Assembly: GCF_022201045.2 (NCBI RefSeq)
Contig: NC_068560.1
Coordinates: 35,985,001-36,049,000 of the forward strand
Reading direction: 5' to 3'
DNA: 64,000 nt
From: Citrus sinensis
Lineage: Eukaryota; Streptophyta; Magnoliopsida; Sapindales; Rutaceae
Shown: positions 48,043 to 60,529 of the stretch, piece by piece
How the letters are laid out: each line of letters begins with the position of its first letter
Numbering within the stretch: position 1 is the first letter of the stretch
Translations under genes and position numbers: made by a program
Notes under the pieces: model-generated
What the model saw: the letters and a program-made list of their open reading frames with translations, nothing else
What the model was told of the DNA's origin: nothing
Database searches by the model: none

Positions 48043-50969
48043 TGTATAATAGTATTAAAAAATAAAATAAAAAAGTCTCTCCGGCAATGATGATCTACCC
48101 ACTAAGGAAGGTAAAGAAACGTGCTCAAAGTGGCAAACCTCCAGCCCCTACTTCACAAAGATTCCAGACCTAGCTAGATACTCTGCACTAATTATCAACT
48201 TTCTCTGTTGTGGCTTCAACTATTAGATATTTAAGTGGGCTCTTTCACTTGGGTTCAATAATTCTGCAAGTGGATTCCTTTCAATTTGATGGCGCCGTTC
48301 ACCATATGTATGTGTAATTTATTCTAGTGGTGAGAAGAAGGTAGCTTCCGCAACTTGAGGAGCCAACGGGGCACCATTATAACTTCTTCATTTTCAAGAT
48401 CTGATGGTAGTGGAAGTTTGACGCTTAAGTTCTAACGAGGACATAATTAAATTTATTTTAATTTGACTTATAATTTCCTTGTCTAGATTTATACAAAATA
48501 GTGGGACCTTCGCGGACTTCCGTGGGGTTCGAAAGTTTGTGGTCCTTTCTTTTAGTGGTAAAAGTTCTGAAAACATAGTGCCGCACTTGGTCAAGATCGC
48601 TAGTACTTCTACTAATAATACATCAATATCTCCCATCACCATTTAATTTGTTCGACATGTAATCTCTTCCTTAATTTCTTTTTTTATTTACTAAAGTTGA
48701 TTTGATCATGGTTTTAGAATGATGCTTGCTCTATTTGGGGAATTTTCTTGATGGTCCTTGTAAGTTTTTGGTATGGTTAGACCGCTAACATGTGTTAAAA
48801 AAATTAATGAATATTATTCATGTGTGATCGACCAGAGAATCTTGGATACTTTTAGTGCATATTCATGCTTTATCAAAAATCAAGAGTTTGAAGTTGAAGA
48901 TCAATTGGGATTTCTTTATGTATTTTTTTTTTCCAAATTCAATTAATCACAAAGAAAGTAGGTAAAGAATAATGAGTGTCCCTCTATTTGGAAGTGTTGG
49001 GAAAGAAACCATACAAGCAGTTCCAAATTAAGTGGAAACAAACTATTTTTCCTTTTTGTGTGATTGAAATGGGATGTGTCTACAAATTAATAAGTTTAAA
49101 ACAAATTCACATAATCCAAAGTAATAAAACTAACCACAAGATATACATATTTTTTACGTAAAAAACTCAAATTAGAGGGATTGTAGTCCAATGATCTTCC
49201 ACTATATAATAATGAGATTATAATACAAATTCTTCTATAAATAACACTAGAGGTTAACAACATTAAAAATCCCGACAATCATAACTTACAGTAACAACCT
49301 AATATATGTTTCTCTAACACACAAATATCTCAAATAACAGCCAACAAGAGAATAAAACAAAAATCAAGACTAGTAAAAATGCAGAAGGCGTGCTAGGAAT
49401 TTACCCTCCAAATTTAGAAGAAAATAGAGTTAAAAAACACTTTTCAATTGTCCAATCAAAAATTGAAATCCTTTCCCCCAAATCATAATAATTAGCCATT
49501 GTATTTTTTTTCTTGTCTCATTGCGTTTTTCTCATATTGCTGCTGCTTCCACTTATTTGCCCTATATATTATATTTTCTATTTGCTAATTTGACTTAGTC
49601 CCACAATATTTTTTTAATTGCTTAAACACCTAAATTAATAAAATTTTGGACTTGGGTCACCCAAATGAGATGGAGCCAACAGGAAGGTAGCTCCTCTATA
49701 TTCTCATCTGTTGGGATTTGGTGATGAGTTGGAACTTTTGATTCTGGCCAACTTAAGTGCTCAACTAAAGTTCCTGGTATAAGTATTAGTGTATTACAAT
49801 CTGAATTTTATTTCACATGGAAGAAGATTTTCCAGGCACGATCGCAGCCCCACAAAATCCTCACAGGATTCTGATCATGATAACCAACAGATTTTTCTCG
49901 GGAAAAAATGCAGTCACTAGACAAGCAACTATATATATGGTTAAGTTATCTCTAGCAGCTGGCAACCACATCAACATTGACATTGATCTCAAAATAAAAA
50001 GTAAAAGGTAAAAAATATGACTTGAAGATTTGGAACTGGAATATTCCAAGTTTCCAACCACCTAATGTTAGCTAAGAATTCAAAGACAGTATGCACGATT
50101 CATTTGAAAAATACCAACATGTTTCAGGGGAAACAAATTATGACTTAAGAGCAAGCTTAAAAGCTTGAAGGAGATTAGATCCATGATTTCCAAGAAAAAT
50201 GACATTTTAATTCCAACAACTTTTACGGATTGCTGTTAAAATTTTTCATCATCTTCTTCCCATGCTTTGTTATCGGTTCATTCTTTGGCGTTAGGGATAT
50301 ATATGCCAACTCTTGTGTGCTTTTTTGGCTATTTTTGCAATTATTAGGGTTTTTCATTTGTAATTTCTGAGACGGCGCATTTTCTTTCCTTTTTTTTTAA
50401 AAAAAAAATTAACATAAGTGAAAATTAGTAAATATTTTTTTCCAATCCATTTGAAGAACAAGCCCATCATGTCGTATCGTCCAAGAGTTTTATCAGACGA
50501 GCCAATTTGCTCCCACACAATTAAACTGGCCGACTTAAATTGTGGAATCCAGCGATCAGTGAAATGATAAATGTTAGATAGCTGTTTAACTGGGAATAAC
50601 TTCCATATAGATGTATAAAGTAAGCGCAGATGCATGTACTTTCACCACGTTAGCACTAAAAAGATAATGCAAAACAGTCTTCTCCAGTCTCCAACCTCCA
50701 TTTAAACTCTTGAGTGCAAATTTAAGAACCAAACATTAAGTCAAATATTGAAATTCTACCGGAAAAGTCCTTTTCGCCACTTGCGTGTCTAAATTTTACC
50801 GAGGATAGTTGCATGGGACATGCAAAAATAGAAAATTGTATACCCTCAACCAATAAAAGAATATACCGATCACACACTCTTCAGACAGAAAAAGAATCTA
50901 AGGGAACATAATCATGTCACCTGCTTGAAAATTTCTTAGCTCCACAACTCCATCACTGGCTATTAAACT

Positions 50970-50978
50970 CTATAAATA
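50970..50978 (+). promoter_or_regulatory. TATA box of CEP precursor gene
   Basis: CTATAAATA lies about 130 bp before the ATG, giving a 5' UTR near 100 bases. It is a good match to the plant TATA consensus and is in the expected place. Confidence 0.65.
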
Positions 50979-51105
50979 CCCAAGGTGTCAACTGAGTTAA
51001 AGCATACCTGGCTCTCCCTCATTAATTAGCTAAATAATTGAATCTTCTTTTCTTCAGCTAAGAAAGAGCTATCTAGCTAGCATTTATTGCCCATAATCTC
51101 TCACT

Positions 51106-51456
51106 ATGGCCAATGATAATTATTTTAAGCTCACTTTCAGTGCTGCCTTTCTTTTTGCATTGATTTTTTCACATGGAATCATCTCCACCGAGCAAAGGCT
51201 GCTAAAAGATTGTGGAGATGATGGTGATGTGCGCCGCAACCTTTTGGGAAATGCTGTATCGGGTGCTGGTAAAAGCCCTGGTGTTGGCAACGTTTCAGCA
51301 CAGGATGATTTCCGTCCGTTGACACCAGGTCACAGTCACAGCCCCGGTATTCCCAGACTTTCAGGGGATAGTGACGACTTCCGTCCCACCACTCCAGGCC
51401 ACAGTCCCGGTGCCGGCCACTCTAGTGGACCCGCCAGCGTTGGTCTTCCTAATTAA
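51106..51456 (+). CDS. CEP: CEP (C-terminally encoded peptide) hormone precursor
   Basis: An intronless 116-residue protein. Residues 1 to about 27 form a signal peptide (hydrophobic FSAAFLFALIF). A variable region with a basic site (DVRRN, about 41-45) follows. Near the C-terminus is a CEP domain, DFRPTTPGHSPGAGH (residues 91-105), which fits the family pattern of a Pro-rich 15-mer with RPT-PG-SPG-GH. A second, diverged domain, DFRPLTPGHSHSPG (68-81), precedes it. Mature CEPs are secreted, proline-hydroxylated peptides sensed by leucine-rich repeat receptor kinases (CEPR1/2); they signal nitrogen status and root growth. Specific role here is unknown. A clear TATA box lies upstream. The short tail after the second domain is Ser/Gly/Pro-rich. 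Confidence 0.9.
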   Translation: MANDNYFKLTFSAAFLFALIFSHGIISTEQRLLKDCGDDGDVRRNLLGNAVSGAGKSPGVGNVSAQDDFRPLTPGHSHSPGIPRLSGDSDDFRPTTPGHSPGAGHSSGPASVGLPN

Positions 51457-51803
51457 TATATATATATTCTTAATTATTATGCATGGATGTATTGTGAAAT
51501 AACTAATATTAGTAAGCATTTGGTAATTCGCCGTATGTAATAATTGTAATGTAAGGGTTCTATCCGGCCGACAGCCCTCTATTGTAGGGTTTCTTTTATC
51601 TTCCATGTATTGTGTATTTTTAAATCATTTCATATCATGAATAAATTATTCCATATCGTGTATTTCTAAAAATACACGATAAGTTTATATGTATATATCA
51701 CGTGTTATACATACCTTCGATTTTATTTTATCTAGTAATTTTGTAGTGTAGTTTTAATAACTTGATACATACCTCAAGGAAAGTGATCTTAGTGTGTTTG
51801 TGT

Positions 51804-51807
<4 letters not shown>

Positions 51808-51844
<37 letters not shown>

Positions 51845-51860
51845 TGCGTGTGTGTGTGTA
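51808..51860. repeat. (TA)n(TG)n microsatellite
   Basis: AT dinucleotides followed by an imperfect TGCG/TG run. Confidence 0.9.
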
Positions 51861-52647
51861 TAAAATGTTATATACATAAGTTTACACCTTGTGCCAAGAA
51901 AAGGACCATGGCCTTTTGATTTTGGTTCCAATTTTCCTGTGATTCCTATAATTTCCAAATAAAAACAGGACTCTGGCAACGTTACATTAGTTGTAATGTA
52001 CCACAACTTAAAAATAATTTCTTTGTACCTCTAATGGGTTTCCACTCAAATAATTTAGAGATAGCGTAAAACTAATTTTAGATCAATTGTAAGTTACTGT
52101 TAATGTAACTTAGTAGCTGCCAAAAAAATAGAGATCTTCAGGATTTTTCACTTCCATATTAAGTTTCAACGATTTCAGTCCTTGAATCAATTTGTACAAA
52201 TACAAAAAATGATTCGATCTTGATAACCATTTGAAAATTTCAGCGAAATGTTAATTATATTATTAAATTCGATCCGTGATTGAACCAGAGAGAATCAGAG
52301 AAAAAAAATCCTCTTATAATTCACTCCGAATGATTTGTGAAAAAATGGATTCCAATGGTATTTAAAAAAAAAAAGGCTAATTAAGCTAATTATTTTGTTG
52401 CCGTAGCATCAATTTAAAAAAGTAATCAAAACCAATAACATATGTATAAACAAATGAAAAGTTTCTGTAGAAAGTTATATAGCCGCAATTTCCAACATTT
52501 AGAATAAAAAAGGACATAATAGAGTTGTTGAGGCTAAGCCCAATATCATCCAAAGTGCTCCTTCCAAAGAAAAAAAAAAGCATCAGAATTGAAAAAAAAA
52601 AATCTTCTAATTAATTAAATAACAAAGCGGAGGGAATTATTCATGGA

Positions 52648-52649
<2 letters not shown>

Positions 52650-52717
<68 letters not shown>
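52650..52717. repeat. (TA)n(TG)n compound microsatellite
   Basis: About 30 bases of AT repeat passing into about 38 bases of TG repeat. Confidence 0.95.
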
Positions 52718-52719
<2 letters not shown>

Positions 52720-53131
52720 GAAACTTTCATGATCATATCGTTCTGGGGCTCTAGTACATGACGCTTTCAATTGCTTAAGGACATGTGGAATTTATTACAA
52801 AATATATGTGCCGATTCCATATCCTTTCTAACTTTAATTAATTCGGATATTTAAAATGTGGATAGGGATATAAACATTGAAACTGTCGACCACTTAATGC
52901 ATTTTTTTTTTTTATAGTTATTGTAAGCTTATAATTTAGCGTATAGACCACTTTCTTTATGGGAGTACAAGCAGATGTTTATGACCAAAAACTCAGCAGT
53001 TGAAGTGATTATTTCCTTTCATAGAAATGGTCCAAGTGGAAGAAACCTTTTGCGAGATAATCACACGTGCAATATTTGTAGATGAGCTATTTTCATCAGA
53101 CTTACTTGAAGTTGCACTTGCCTCCACTATT

Positions 53132-54079
53132 GCCCCGTTTGGGATTGAGGTTAAGACTCAATAAGTTATTTATTTAATAATTTATGACAAAAATAGTGTT
53201 TGATAAATTTTATAAAAACTGTTTATTTTATAATTTTATTTTTTTCGACAGTAGCTTTTAAATGCAGATAGATGATTGCTTTTTATAAGCAGCTTATTAA
53301 ATAAGATACCACATCTTTTTAAAGTTCTTATTACAACCTTAATTAATATTTTAACAAAAACAACTATATTATATTTTTCCATACACTCTAATATATAAGC
53401 CATAAGATATCATATTACAACACAATCAAATTACCATCACAACTACTACATATTGTCTCTAATATCAAAGTTTTGATCCAGGAAGTTCATATTTTTTTAT
53501 ATTATACTTGTATTTTCTATTATAAGATTAAAAAAGACTTGCATATAATTATTTAAATTTTTTTGAATTACGAACAATTTCATATGAAAATTAATCATAA
53601 CTTTTAAAATCAATTTCATAACCATGGCTTTTAACATTCAATCTATTTATATTTTTTTATAGTCATGGTATTTATTGCAACAAGTTTAATGTGAAAGTAA
53701 TACATATTACATTTTTATTGTATCTAAATTATATGTTAGTATGCATTTTTATCATATTTTATATAATAAATTATTAAATTTTTTTCTCTTAATATAACTT
53801 TACGTGTGTTAAAGAGAAAAGGGTATGTCTAAACATTATCAAATTTACTTCAAAAAAAATAAAAGATAATTTAAACTTATGTCTATTTTGGTTATTATAT
53901 GATAAAATAACATATTTGTAATAAAATTAATCAAACGCATGTACATTATTTTTTAAACTCACAACAATTGTAACAACATAGTTTACCAAACACCAAGTTA
54001 CTTTTTTAATCAATTGCTTATTACATCTGTACAGCCGAAGCAGCTTATTTAATCAGTAACCGTAATCCCAAACTTGCCC
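53132..54079. mobile_element. MITE-like element, family 2
   Basis: About 950 bp. The left end reads GCCCCGTTTGGGATTGAGGTT; the right end, reverse complemented, reads GGGCAAGTTTGGGATTACGGT. These imperfect inverted repeats share GTTTGGGATT. The interior is AT-rich and non-coding and is shared with 45145-45715. Non-autonomous DNA transposon structure; superfamily and target duplication not resolved. Confidence 0.65.
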
Positions 54080-55077
54080 TATATCATATTAGGAAATATT
54101 AGCTTTTTTTTTTTAGGTGAATTATTATCAATTTCAATATGGAAAGAAAATGTGAATATCCACACGAAGCATAAAATGCCAACGGCATACCATTTCTTGC
54201 TATGCCCTGCGACGATGACATTTCCTTGCTAGTTATGGTATAAACTACATGTCGGGTTTAAGCTGAGAATATAAATGACACGTTGTAGATTGGTTTGACA
54301 GGGGCACATTTAATATCTCATTGTATCTGCCTTTTGTGGTAAATATTCCCAGCTCCCTGAACAAAGAAGGTTTTGGGCCGCACACTTTCGAGTCACCTCA
54401 AGCAAAATGGGCCGTATCTGGCAACACAACAACTTGCTCAAATGGGCAACAATGCAACAAGCTCAAAACTGTACATGAAAGCACATGAAATAATTTTACT
54501 AAAAATAATAATAATAATAATAATAATTTAGTCGTGACTAATTATTAATTATTCGCCAGTAATTTCGCTTCAGAAATTTTCAAGTTACATGCCGGTAAAA
54601 CAAAAAGGAAGCACATCACATCAGATGACATGTACTTGAGTGATGCTATAACTTTTTAATGCAGGCGCAGTGAATCTTGAGTGGCCGTTAACAAAGCTCT
54701 GAGCAGTAAGAAAGGACTTACCATAAGCAAGCGTGACACTGAAAGTGATAAAGATACCATGGCAAGCACAGTTTGCCATTCCTAGTAAAAGGAAAAAAAA
54801 ATTGTTTTTATATTTTAATTTGATAAAGTTGGGGAGGAGAGATGAGGTGAGGCGAGGTTAAGGACTCAAGGCAGCTGGCCTGGCGGCGGATCCAGGAAGT
54901 GAGACACTTTAACACTCAAAACAGTACCACATGCATATCCTTAGTTTTGACAACAAATGAACGGCTAAGATGAGAACCCACCTCCTCATCCATTGGTCTA
55001 TACTCGAACCGCGTTTACAAAGCCAGCACACGCATCCTTGATCCTCAGCTCAACATAAATCCTCTCCCTTATACCCT

Positions 55078-55101
55078 AATCTCTCTCTCTCTCTCTCCCT
55101 C
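55078..55101 (+). promoter_or_regulatory. CT-rich tract upstream of RBP47-like gene
   Basis: A (CT)n tract about 150 bp before the ATG, of the pyrimidine-patch or 5' UTR kind common near plant transcription starts. It may also be a plain microsatellite. Confidence 0.4.
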
Positions 55102-55245
55102 TTTGTTGAAATCTCTCAGATTCATCGTTTTCTCTCTCTTAACAACAACGCAGATTCATTAATTATATTTTGTTACATTTGTTTGTAACCCTATCCTTGA
55201 ATCTTTCCATTTTCATTTTATTTTTAATAAAGAAGAGGAAGATAA

Positions 55246-58200
55246 ATGAATAAGATGCAATCAAGCGGCTCTGATTCATCGCAGGACCAGCAGAATCAAC
55301 GGCAACAACAACAGCCGCCGCCTCCTCAGCAGCAACCTTGGATGGCGATGCAGTATCCAGCGGCGGCGATGGTAATGCCTCACCAAATGATGCCACCTCA
55401 ACATTACCCGATACCACCACCTCCCTATATGCCGTATCACCAATACCAGCATCACCACCAGCCGCATCTACAGCACCAACAGCAGCAGCAGCATCAAGGA
55501 TCTGGCGGTGGTGAGAATAAGACTATCTGGGTCGGTGATTTGCATCATTGGATGGACGAGAACTACCTTCATAGCTGTTTTGCTTCCACTGGAGAGGTAC
55601 TAAATCTCTATGAACTTTTCTTTTTTTTTTTTCCTTTTTTTGGGTAAACAGACTACTTCACGGGGATATGTAGTGTGCTTGTATTAATGAATACTAAAGT
55701 TTGTGGCCAAATTTTGAACTAGCTGTTGTGATATTTTGTTTTCTTGTTGGATAATTATTTTAACTATTTTGGCAAATTTGAACGTTGCTATTTTTGGAAA
55801 GTTTTATGGTGATGATTAGTTTGTAATATGCGATGATAGGGTGAAGCAAATGGTGAGTTTCAGTGGAGAATATTAATCCGGATATAAAAAGAAACCATTT
55901 TTTGAGAGTGTGGAGGAAACGTTCAGAATTAAGTGTTAAATTGTTTTAGGAGTTATATGTACGTGACTTTTTCTTGATAATATGGCTTTTTGCTTCCATG
56001 TTAGATAGTCTGAATGATAATAAATGAAAAATAGACTCATGGGTACATGCTTGTGCACTTTTTGCATGTGTTGTGCGAGAGGACTTTGAGATTCTGTAGT
56101 AGTTGTTTTCTTCACCATGGGCATAGGGTGACTTTTTGGTCAAAATAAATTAATACCACAATTATAAAAATAAACATTGAGATCAAATTTTGCAGGTGAA
56201 TGATATTCCTGCGTGCTCTTTAGTGCTTGATTCTTGGGAATGTGCAATGTTAGTTTTCTGCAGTTTTTCAAATAGTAATATTTACCAGATGGCTATTGTT
56301 TTTTATAACTAGACACAAAGTGTCCTTGCATATTGTTTACTTTGATTTGCTGACAAGTTTGTCACTTGCTTTCAATTGGCATTGGCCTAATTACTTCTCC
56401 ACTTTTTGGCCTAACCTTTATCTGTAGATTACTACTACTACATTTCAGTTTGACTCATAAAAGAAAAGGTATAATGTTCTTGAATTTTTTTTTTTTTTTT
56501 TTGGTTTCATATTTGTGCTTGATATCATGGTTGGAGTATACTGAAAATACAAAGGATTTTTGGCCAAGAGTAGAGTTAGTGTCTTAGAGAAAAAGTAGAG
56601 TATAATTTAAGCTTGTTATTAGTAGGGTGGACGTGGTTTTTTTTTTTTTAAACTAAATAATATATTAATGTAGAAGAGGTAAATGAAATTCATAGTGCTT
56701 ATGTTAATACTGATATTCGTTTCTCTAGATATTTTTCTCCTTTGCAAGAAGAATAAAATGGTCCGAAGGAAATAAGGTTATGGAAGTTTTTTCTGGAAAA
56801 AGAAGCTTTTATTTGTGTACCACTCCTTACTACATATTTTATGTACTAAAAGCTTGTGGAAACTTTGTTTTGTTTGGGACTGTCGAAAGATTATTGACTA
56901 TTTTCTTAAATCATTCAGCTAAGAGAACTCTTTAACCTGGTATTCATCCATATGGATGAGTTCCACTCATATTGTTCTTCTCTTGTTACTTATTTTTCTT
57001 GCTCTGACAAAAAAAATGCTATATATCATTTAGATTACTTATTTTTCTTGCTCTGACAAAAAAATGCTATATATCATTTAGATTACTTATTTTTCTTGCT
57101 CTGACAAAAAAATGCTATATATCATTTAGATTGCCTCCATTAAGGTTATTCGCAATAAGCAGACAGGATTGTCAGAAGGTTATGGATTTGTGGAATTTTT
57201 TACCCATGCAACAGCTGAGAAAGTTCTGCAGAGCTATACTAGCATTCTGATGCCCAACACAGATCAGCCTTTCCGCCTGAACTGGGCAACATTTAGTACG
57301 GGTGACAAGCGCTCAGATAATGGTCCTGATCTTTCTATTTTTGTAGGAGATTTAGCTGCCGATGTTACTGATAGCTTATTGCATGAAACTTTTGCTAGTA
57401 GATATCCTTCTGTTAAAGCAGCAAAAGTTGTCTTTGATGCCAATACTGGTCGATCAAAAGGTTATGGTTTTGTAAGGTTTGGAGATGATAATGAGAGGTC
57501 CCAGGCCATGACTGAAATGAATGGTGTCTATTGTTCAAGCAGGCCTATGCGTATTGGTGCTGCAACTCCAAGGAAGTCCTCTGGTTATCAACAGCAATAC
57601 TCTTCTCAAGGTAATTGGTTTTTCTTTTTGCAATTTTCTGCATGCTGAACAGGTTCGCGAGGTTTCTTGACACTGCTTTGTTTCATATGTCCTGTTACTA
57701 ACTTATTATACATGCTTTGAGGCATGGTCCGACCCTTCCCTTCCTATAGCTACTGCCTAGTGGGAATAGTTTATGCTCCAATAGCTATGGCGTAGTTGCT
57801 CCTATGACTATAATCAGCCAATTTTTGTTTTCCTATCTACAACATTTGCACCCAAAGTTTATTTGGAGCACCTCATGGATGACCAAGTGTTGTAAATGCT
57901 TCCTCTGCTTTTGTGTAATAACTAAAGTGTTTGGTTCCACCAATGAGTAGAATCCAGTTTTTCTCTAGTAACGATGGTTCAGTTAGTTTGAGAACTACAT
58001 CTCTTCCTGCCTCATCCTTTATCTATCTATTTTCAGTTTTATGAAACCACTTTTGCTTCTTTGTTAGGCCACTTAGGTTCAATCTGCTTTATTTTTGTTT
58101 CTGCGATCAGATTTTGTTTCTGAGGTGATGCAGGACCACAAAGAGTAAAAAAGGGGAAAGAAAGTGAAAGAGATGGAGAAGAGAAGACATTGTTGTGAGA

Positions 58201-59137
58201 GGAAAGGAGAGAGAGAAGAGAGAACATTGTTATACAAGTTGTGTTTTCATAGAAATTCTTCATATTGCAATTCGATATCGTTTTTCTTTTGGTTTTAATA
58301 GGAGGGTATGCGTCAAATGGTGCCCCAGGCCAAGGCCCTCAATCTGAAGGAGACTCTTCAAACACAACAGTGAGTTTCCAGCTCCTCCATCTGATTCTGG
58401 CCATTAGGAGCAGCACTGACTAATTCATGTTTTTGTTGTAGATATTTGTTGGTGGCCTTGACCCTAATGTCACAGATGAAGATCTACGACAACCTTTCTC
58501 TCAGTATGGCGAAATAGCCTCGGTTAAAATACCAGTCGGGAAAGGATGCGGATTCGTACAATTTGCCAACAGGTATTTTTATCAATGGATGAAATACTAG
58601 TCTAGCTCTTGCTTCACTCAGTGACTTGTGATTCTCCATCTGATCTCTCCTAACAGAGAGAATGCTGAGGAAGCACTGCATAAGTTGAATGGGACAGTAA
58701 TTGGCAAGCAAAGTGTGCGTCTTTCTTGGGGGCGCAACCCAGCAAATAAGCAGGCATCTCTCTCCCCTTTTACTAGTAGTACGCAATTTAAGAAAATTGA
58801 ATATAATGCTTAATAAATAGGGAACTGGTAGAATAACTAACTTGTAAAAACTATTAAAACTTGTTTATCTTATTGACTTCCCAAACAACCAAAAAAAAAA
58901 AAAAAGGGTTTGAAAAACAGTTGATTTGTTAATTTCTCATGAACTATAATGTTTTTGGTGTAGCAGTTTAGGGCAGATTATGGCAATCAATGGAGTGGGG
59001 CATACTATGGAGGGCAAGTTTATGATGGTTATGGGTATGCTATTCCGCCACCAAATGACCCAAGCATGTACGCTGCAGCAGCTGCGGCCTATGGGGCTTA
59101 CCCTGTGTATGGCAGCCACCAACAACAAGTAAGCTGA
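55246..59137 (+). CDS. RBP47: RBP47-like RNA-binding protein with three RRMs
   Basis: Exons 55246-55596, 57130-57610, 58302-58369, 58442-58572, 58657-58753 and 58967-59137 give 432 residues. The Gln/Pro/His-rich N-terminus (residues 12-84) is typical of RBP45/47 proteins. RRM1 has RNP2 TIWVGD (93-98) and RNP1 EGYGFVEF (133-140); RRM2 has SIFVGD (186-191) and KGYGFVRF (227-234); RRM3 has IFVGGL (301-306) and KGCGFVQF (334-341). The tail ends in HQQQVS, as in relatives. The family binds U-rich and poly(A) RNA in the nucleus and enters stress granules. Introns are GT-AG except the last, which appears to be GC-AG (CAG|GC at 58753). The 57130 start of exon 2 is the last of three repeated acceptors. 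Confidence 0.92.
56986..57129 (+). repeat. Triplicated 48-bp branch-point/acceptor module
   Basis: Three head-to-tail units (48-49 bp) at the 3' end of RBP47 intron 1. Each holds a pyrimidine-rich stretch, CTCTGAC (a good plant branch-point match), an A run and CATTTAG followed by ATT. The last unit's CATTTAG (57123-57129) is the acceptor that fits the protein. Confidence 0.9.
58754..58966 (+). other. Probable GC-AG intron of RBP47-like gene
   Basis: The family protein runs from NPANKQ directly into FRADYG. At the end of NPANKQ the genome reads AAGCAG followed by GCATCT, with no GT; the acceptor is TAGCAG before TTTAGGGCA. A GC-AG intron from 58754 to 58966 fits frame and homology. Confidence 0.65.
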
Positions 59138-60529
59138 GGTAACTGCACGGGAGAGAATACGTATAGCTCTAGAAATTTAAACGTTATCACGCTAGAAAGG
59201 GCAAATGTGCCTGATCTTCGGTAGTCTCTTGGTTCTGTAGTAATTCTTATAAAATGCCGTCCATTGTGGAGCGGAATTGAATTTTGACGACCTGAGGTAG
59301 TTTCTAGGGATTGGATTTATTATTTGTCTAGAACTAAGGGTGTTAATGAGATGGGAAACTTATTTATTGGAATAATTGATCTTGCCATGTGTTGTAGTGT
59401 GCGTGCTTTTGTCCTTCGACCATTCAGCGCGCGCGCTCACACACACACTCATCATATTAATAATGGTTGGGAGATTTTGCGTTAATATTGCGTGCCTATC
59501 CGCGTAAAAACTTAGATTAAAAGGCTTTCAAGTAAATCTTCTCAAGATATGAAGATACAAACGACTCTTTACGCACATTGGTTTAGCGAGAGTATGTTGT
59601 TTTGGTCAAAAACCGTCTGCTAATCATGCACCTCTACTGTTCCTATGTTCGTACCGAGTATCCTTTTCACATTTTTGTTTTCAATTTTTTATTTGACGAG
59701 TGGTGGGCAATATTGCTTGCTCAAGTAGGTAATGTACATTCGTACCGATCTTCACCTCCACAGTGAGAGAGAACGTGAGGTAATTACAATTGTTTCATAA
59801 TCCCCCAGAAAAATACATTGTGGCTTTAAAATGCGACAAGTAGACTCTAGACCTGGAGTCTGGATGATGGACTGATGTTCTTTGGGCCGTAACTGTAGTA
59901 TGTTAAATAGCTGGGGCTAATTGATTAAAAGGATATGAGAATGATTTGGTCACCACCGTTGCTCATCATAATAGCTCACATGTCCAATTTTATTAGGAGA
60001 GTTGTGAAACGGGACTTACGGAGCTCGGCACGCGGGTTATTGCTCACTACGTCGCCCATCGAATCAAAATCCAGAAGATACATATAACAAAATTTTAATA
60101 TTTATTAATTAAAAATCTAAAAAATTGACCAGCAAAGTGGCTGTTGCCGTCGTTTTAGTAAAATAAGAACTGCTATAATTTTTGTCAATTGATCTACACT
60201 AAAATGTAAACGAAGTGGTCACCTGAAAAATTGATAGGTGTCATGCACATTACAGGAATATTGTTAATTACGTGCATATGTCAACCGAATGATTATAGAG
60301 ATGGCAAAAATTTCCACCCGAATGAAGGTCTTGGGGAATTTTTTCAAAGAGTATGAAAATTATTTTATACTTTATTTTTTTATTTAGGGAAGGGAATGAT
60401 ATTTTTTTATCTAATTTTTTATTTGGCGAAAGGATGGGATGAGGTGGAATCTCCATCCCCTCTTTATTTCTTCATTTTAATTTTCATTTTCATTTTCATT
60501 CTAATTTTTAGAATTATTAGTAGGGGTGG

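Larger units (their letters stand above)
43554..51105. other. Large gene-poor interval
   Basis: Contains the likely 5' UTR and promoter of the metallophosphoesterase gene (to about 44400), a decayed transposon copy (45145-45715), small tandem duplications, and long AT-rich stretches. No open frame shows a recognisable domain or a codon pattern convincing enough to call. Confidence 0.5.
51457..55245. other. Intergenic: microsatellites and MITE-like element
   Basis: Between CEP and the RBP47-like gene. It contains two AT/GT microsatellites (51808-51860, 52650-52717), an AAT run near 54505 and a MITE-like element (53132-54079). The last 200 bases are CT-rich and look like promoter and 5' UTR. 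No gene seen. Confidence 0.5.

Noticed and set aside
51361..51606. Antisense open frame over the CEP gene
   Set aside because: It overlaps the CEP coding region in reverse; the sense frame has a signal peptide, a CEP domain and a TATA box.
55163..55467. Antisense frames over RBP47 exon 1
   Set aside because: Low-complexity shadow of the Gln/Pro/His-rich N-terminus.
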